Origin: Phytopseudomonas dryadis
GTDB lineage: Bacteria; Pseudomonadota; Gammaproteobacteria; Pseudomonadales; Pseudomonadaceae
Reading direction: 5' to 3'
DNA length: 64,000 bases
Assembly (NCBI RefSeq): GCF_004327355.1
Contig: NZ_QJUM01000001.1
Span: 62,001 to 126,000, forward strand
Shown: positions 61,105-64,000 of the stretch, piece after piece
Position numbering within the stretch: the stretch's first letter is position 1
Layout of the letters: each line of letters opens with the position of its first letter
The notes under the pieces: model-generated
What the model was told of the DNA's origin: nothing
The model's database searches: none
What the model saw: the letters and a program-made list of their open reading frames with translations, nothing else
Translations under genes and position numbers: made by a program

Positions 61105-61521
61105 ATGAAGATTGACGAGATTCGCCAGTTGGCGGTCTGGCTTGGCGAGGCCGGGTTGACCGCCATCGAGTTGAAACGGGGCGACGAGAGCGTACTGCTG
61201 CGGCGTACGGCGCGAATCAGTCCGAGCGCTTCGCTATCGGCCAGCGTAACGCCTGCGCGCGGCAGAGAACGTCTCGCATGTGCGGTGAAGGCCAGCGGCC
61301 CTGGTGTGTTCTTCGCCACCCACCCGGACGAAACGGCGGCCTACGTGCAAGGCGGTGACGTGATCAGCCTGGGTCAACTGGTTGGCGTACTGCGGGTCGG
61401 CGCACTGTTTCTGCCGGTGCGCGCCGCGGTGGCAGGGCGCGTGCGCCAGGTTTCGGTGGCAGATGGACAAATCGTCGGCTATGGCCAGACATTGATCGAA
61501 CTCGAGGAGCTGGCATCGTGA
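61105..61521 (+). CDS. Degenerate biotin-carrier-like protein lacking the biotin lysine (138 aa)
   Basis: A second AccB-like protein. The N-terminal region (IRQLAVWLGEAGLTAIELKRGDESVLLRR) resembles that of the 57581 carrier, and the C-terminal half is a biotinyl/lipoyl fold (DVISLGQLVGVLRVGALFLP, VAGRVRQVSVADGQIVGYGQTLIELEE). Where active carriers have EAMKM it has RVGAL: the lysine is A100. It cannot be biotinylated by the usual route. GAGG lies nine bases before the ATG. It overlaps pxpA by 4 bp, so it is kept within the operon. A structural or regulatory role is inference. Confidence 0.85.
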   Translation: MKIDEIRQLAVWLGEAGLTAIELKRGDESVLLRRTARISPSASLSASVTPARGRERLACAVKASGPGVFFATHPDETAAYVQGGDVISLGQLVGVLRVGALFLPVRAAVAGRVRQVSVADGQIVGYGQTLIELEELAS

Positions 61522-62288
61522 AGATCGACCTGAACGCCGACCTGGGAGAGGGCTTCGGCCCCTGGAAAATGGGCGAGGACGAAGCGCTGATGGCGCTGAT
61601 TTCCTCGGCCAACGTGGCCTGTGGTTTCCATGCCGGCGACCCGCTGATCATGGATGCCACGGTGCGCCGGGCCAAGGCCCTGGGCATCGACCTCGGCGCC
61701 CATGTCGGCTTCCCCGACCTGCAGGGCTTCGGCCGGCGGCGGATGAATATCGAGATCAAGGAGCTGTGCTGCATGGTGATCTACCAGCTTGGCGCCCTCA
61801 GTGGCATCGCCAGGGCAGCCGGTCACCGGGTCAGCCATATGAGCTTCCATGGCGCCCTGGGCAATATGGCCGCGGCCGATGCCGAACTGGCCGGGCCGCT
61901 GGTGCGGGCGGTGGCCAGCTTCGACCCGGGCATCATCATCAGCTCGTCGACTAGCCAGGCCATCGAACGTGCGGCGGACAAATGCGGCCTGCGCGTGGCC
62001 ACCACCTTCCTCGCCGACCGTGCCTACGACGACGATTGCCTGCTGGTGCCGCGCGGCACGCCCGGCGCGGTAGTCAGCGATCACCGGCAGGTGATGGCGC
62101 GCATCGGCCAACTGCTCGAGGACGGCACGCTGACCACCATCAGCGGCAAGCGGGTGGCGGTGAAAGCGCACTCGATCCTGCTGCACGGCGACACGCCGGG
62201 CGCCGTCGATTTCGCCCGCGGCATCCGCGACAGCATCGAGCGGCAGGGTGGGGCGATCACCCCGATATCCCAGCTGCTGGCGTCATAA
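61518..62288 (+). CDS. pxpA: 5-oxoprolinase subunit PxpA, LamB/YcsF family (256 aa)
   Basis: The TIM-barrel-like subunit of the PxpABC 5-oxoprolinase. DLNADLGEGFGPWKMGEDEALM, SSANVACGFHAGDPLIM, HVGFPDLQGFGRR and AVKAHSILLHGDTPGAVDFA are family signatures. GTG start overlapping the preceding stop (GTGA). Its own stop overlaps Nac-type site 4. Confidence 0.93.
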   Translation: MKIDLNADLGEGFGPWKMGEDEALMALISSANVACGFHAGDPLIMDATVRRAKALGIDLGAHVGFPDLQGFGRRRMNIEIKELCCMVIYQLGALSGIARAAGHRVSHMSFHGALGNMAAADAELAGPLVRAVASFDPGIIISSSTSQAIERAADKCGLRVATTFLADRAYDDDCLLVPRGTPGAVVSDHRQVMARIGQLLEDGTLTTISGKRVAVKAHSILLHGDTPGAVDFARGIRDSIERQGGAITPISQLLAS

Positions 62289-62349
62289 GCGAAGCTTATT
62301 GCCACACAACCATTGCGTCTTGGTCGCCCCGAACGGCACTGGTTACAGT
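62285..62349 (+). promoter_or_regulatory. Nac-type site 4 and promoter of the SDR/transporter genes
   Basis: ATAAG-N5-CTTAT (62285-62299), TTGGTC (62320-62325), an 18-base spacer and TACAGT (62344-62349). The offsets are identical to those at 57481, and 23 of 30 bases after the palindrome match between the two. Predicted start near 62356. Confidence 0.6.
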
Positions 62350-62412
62350 CCAGTGACAGGCAATCTTCGCCGGCTGCGGCGGGCGAGTGAAGTTGAATCA
62401 GAGGAATACGTC

Positions 62413-63159
62413 ATGCCCTTTTCCGATTACCAAACCGCGCTAGTCACCGGCGCCTCGTCCGGGATCGGCGCCGCCGTCGTCGAGCGCCTCTGCGCCGAAG
62501 GCCTGCAGGTTCACGCCCTGGCCCGCAGCGCCGACAAACTGGCCGAACTGGCCGAGCGCACCGGTTGCATCGCCCATGCCATCGACGTGACCGACCTGGC
62601 GGGGCTGAGCGAACTGTTCCGCTCGCAAACGTTCGATGTGGTGATCAACAACGCCGGGGTCGACCGTCCCGGCTCGCTGCTCAAGGCCGACGCCGAAGGC
62701 ATCGACCTGCTGGTCGACGTCAACCTGCGCGCGGTGTTGCACATCGCCCGCCTGGCCTTGCCGGGCATGGTCGAGCGCGACCGTGGGCACATCGTCAATA
62801 TCAGCTCCATTGCCGCCGCCTACAACTTCGGCGGCAACGCGACCTACCACGCCACCAAGGCCGCGGTGAGCATGCTGTCCAAGCAACTGCGCGTGGATGC
62901 CTTCGGCAAGCGCGTACGGGTCACCGAAATCTGCCCGGGGCGTGTCGCCACCGACATCTTCGCCCACGTGCACGGCGACTCCGAAGAAGTGCGCAAGCGC
63001 TTCCTGGAAGGCTTCGAATTGCCTGAGGCGAAGGACATCGCCGCTGCCATCGCCTTCGCCATCGCCGCCCCCGTCGCGGTGAACATCGGCCATATGGAAA
63101 TCACCCCGACCCTGCAAGTACCCGGCGGACTTTCCACCGCGCGCCCCGGCGAAATTTGA
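62413..63159 (+). CDS. Short-chain dehydrogenase/reductase (248 aa)
   Basis: A classical SDR. Cofactor loop TGASSGIG (12-19), NNAG (79-82), catalytic serine at about 131-132 (NISSIAA) and Y145-HAT-K149. The R38 after the second strand suggests NADP preference. Related proteins of this length include serine 3-dehydrogenase/YdfG-type enzymes acting on 3-hydroxy acids (inference). It starts 124 bp after pxpA behind its own Nac-type promoter. Confidence 0.85.
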   Translation: MPFSDYQTALVTGASSGIGAAVVERLCAEGLQVHALARSADKLAELAERTGCIAHAIDVTDLAGLSELFRSQTFDVVINNAGVDRPGSLLKADAEGIDLLVDVNLRAVLHIARLALPGMVERDRGHIVNISSIAAAYNFGGNATYHATKAAVSMLSKQLRVDAFGKRVRVTEICPGRVATDIFAHVHGDSEEVRKRFLEGFELPEAKDIAAAIAFAIAAPVAVNIGHMEITPTLQVPGGLSTARPGEI

Positions 63160-63273
63160 GGCTGAAACACCGTCAGGCTCCCCAATAGAACGGCTCAAGC
63201 CGTCGTGCATCACCTGCGCCAGCCCACCTGGCGCCTTGCTCCTGCCCCAAGCTGAAGTCACTGGAACCTGACC

Positions 63274-63975
63274 ATGACGACTGATTTCGATCTTTCCGCG
63301 ATCCTGCAGGGCGAGTACGCCGAGCTGATCCTGAAGGGCATCGGCATGACACTGCAGCTGGCCTTCTTCGCCTGGTGTCTGGCCATGGCGCTGGCCCTGG
63401 TGCTGGTGTCGATCCGCCTGACCGGCAACCGCTATGCCGAAGGCGCGGTCGCCGCCTACGTGTCTTATCACCGTAACGTACCGACCCTGGTGCAGTTGAT
63501 GCTCTGGTACTTCGGCATCCCGACCCTGCTGTCGGAATCCACGCAGATCTGGCTGGCTAATTACAGTACCGAATTCATCTTCTCACTGATCGCCCTGGGC
63601 CTGTGCCAGGCCGCCTATTTCAGCGAAGACATCCGTGGCGGCCTGCGCGCCATTCCCATGGGGCAGACCGAGGCCGCGCGGGCCATGGGCCTGGGCTATA
63701 TCCGCTCGATGCGCTATGTGATCCTGCCGCAAGGCATCCGTAACAGCCTGCCATCGCTGATCAACCACACGGTGCTGTTGTTCAAGAACACCAGCCTGGT
63801 CATGGCCATTGGCGTAGTGGAGCTGACCTACGTCACGCGGGAAGTGGAGAACTACACCTTCCGTACTTTCGAGGCCTACCTGGTCGCGACCCTGGTGTAC
63901 CTGGGCTTCTCCCTGGGGCTCATGGGCCTCGGCGCGCTGCTGGCTCGTCATTTCAACAAAGCCATGGCGAGGTAG
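63274..63975 (+). CDS. Polar amino-acid ABC transporter permease (233 aa)
   Basis: A HisM/GltJ-type inner-membrane permease with five or six helices and the ATPase-docking EAA loop TEAARAMGLGYIRSMRYVILPQGIRN (about residues 129-154). The 114-bp gap after the SDR holds a small ACGGCT-CA-AGCCGT hairpin (63190-63203). Context suggests uptake of glutamate, pyroglutamate or a similar compound; the specificity-giving binding protein is not in view. Confidence 0.9.
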   Translation: MTTDFDLSAILQGEYAELILKGIGMTLQLAFFAWCLAMALALVLVSIRLTGNRYAEGAVAAYVSYHRNVPTLVQLMLWYFGIPTLLSESTQIWLANYSTEFIFSLIALGLCQAAYFSEDIRGGLRAIPMGQTEAARAMGLGYIRSMRYVILPQGIRNSLPSLINHTVLLFKNTSLVMAIGVVELTYVTREVENYTFRTFEAYLVATLVYLGFSLGLMGLGALLARHFNKAMAR

Positions 63976-63981
63976 GCGGCG

Positions 63982-64000
63982 ATGTTCGATATCTTCACGA
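63982..64000 (+). CDS. Start of a second ABC permease (truncated by window edge)
   Basis: ATG six bases after the 63975 stop, preceded by GGTAGGCGGCG, with only MFDIFT visible. In this transporter class a second permease follows the first, so that is the likely identity; six residues cannot prove it. Confidence 0.45.

Overview
The window is a G+C-rich, gene-dense stretch of chromosome from a Pseudomonas-type gammaproteobacterium. This rests on protein content and gene order: a fused NuoCD, a 531-residue isocitrate lyase, both monomeric and dimeric isocitrate dehydrogenases, the nudJ-mnmA-hflD-purB run, clpS-clpA, aat-ate-infA, a mexS-mexT-mexEF-oprN drug-efflux locus and a gntR-gntK-gntP locus. 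From memory, the first 36 kb follows the gene order of the nuo-to-cysG region of P. aeruginosa. No database search was run. I saw no rRNA, tRNA, CRISPR array, prophage or insertion sequence.

Layout. 1-8.3 kb: respiratory complex I genes nuoA to nuoH, read leftward, with nuoH cut by the window edge. 8.6-14.1 kb: aceA, a two-gene envelope or unknown pair, a GNAT acetyltransferase and the ribosomal oxygenase roxA. 14.1-18 kb: purB, hflD, mnmA and a Nudix gene. 18.3-22.4 kb: idh and icd, divergent, so isocitrate lyase and both dehydrogenases lie within 14 kb. 22.4-28.5 kb: cspD, clpSA, infA, ate, aat and trxB (proteolysis, the N-degron route and redox). 28.7-36.4 kb: ftsK, lolA, rarA, crcB, serS and cysG. 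36.4-39.8 kb: a small accessory block (orphan TRAP binding protein, glycosyltransferase, dsbB) bracketed by two copies of one palindromic repeat. 39.8-48.3 kb: mexEF-oprN with its LysR activator mexT and the divergent oxidoreductase mexS. 48.5-53.5 kb: gluconate regulator, kinase and permease plus an OprD-family porin. 53.5-56.3 kb: an MFS exporter and an aminotransferase. 56.5-64 kb: a Nac-like LysR regulator, then a biotin carboxylase/5-oxoprolinase cluster, an SDR and an amino-acid ABC transporter that runs off the right edge.

The right-hand cluster is the most interesting part. It joins a biotin carboxylase (AccC) and a normal biotin carrier to the 5-oxoprolinase subunits PxpA, PxpB and PxpC, with no carboxyltransferase gene visible. 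It also carries a second carrier-like protein in which the biotin-accepting lysine is alanine. Four ATA-N9-TAT sites, the motif of the enteric nitrogen regulator Nac, lie around the Nac-like gene and its neighbours. Two of them start promoter modules of identical geometry (site centre near -64) in front of the accB operon and in front of the SDR/transporter genes. I infer a nitrogen-scavenging regulon for 5-oxoproline or related lactams. A diverged fragment of the accC start sits just before accC as a 41-codon reading frame.

Intergenic DNA is rich in imperfect palindromes of at least four families, including one inside the nuo operon and one that supplies the ribosome binding site of cysG.
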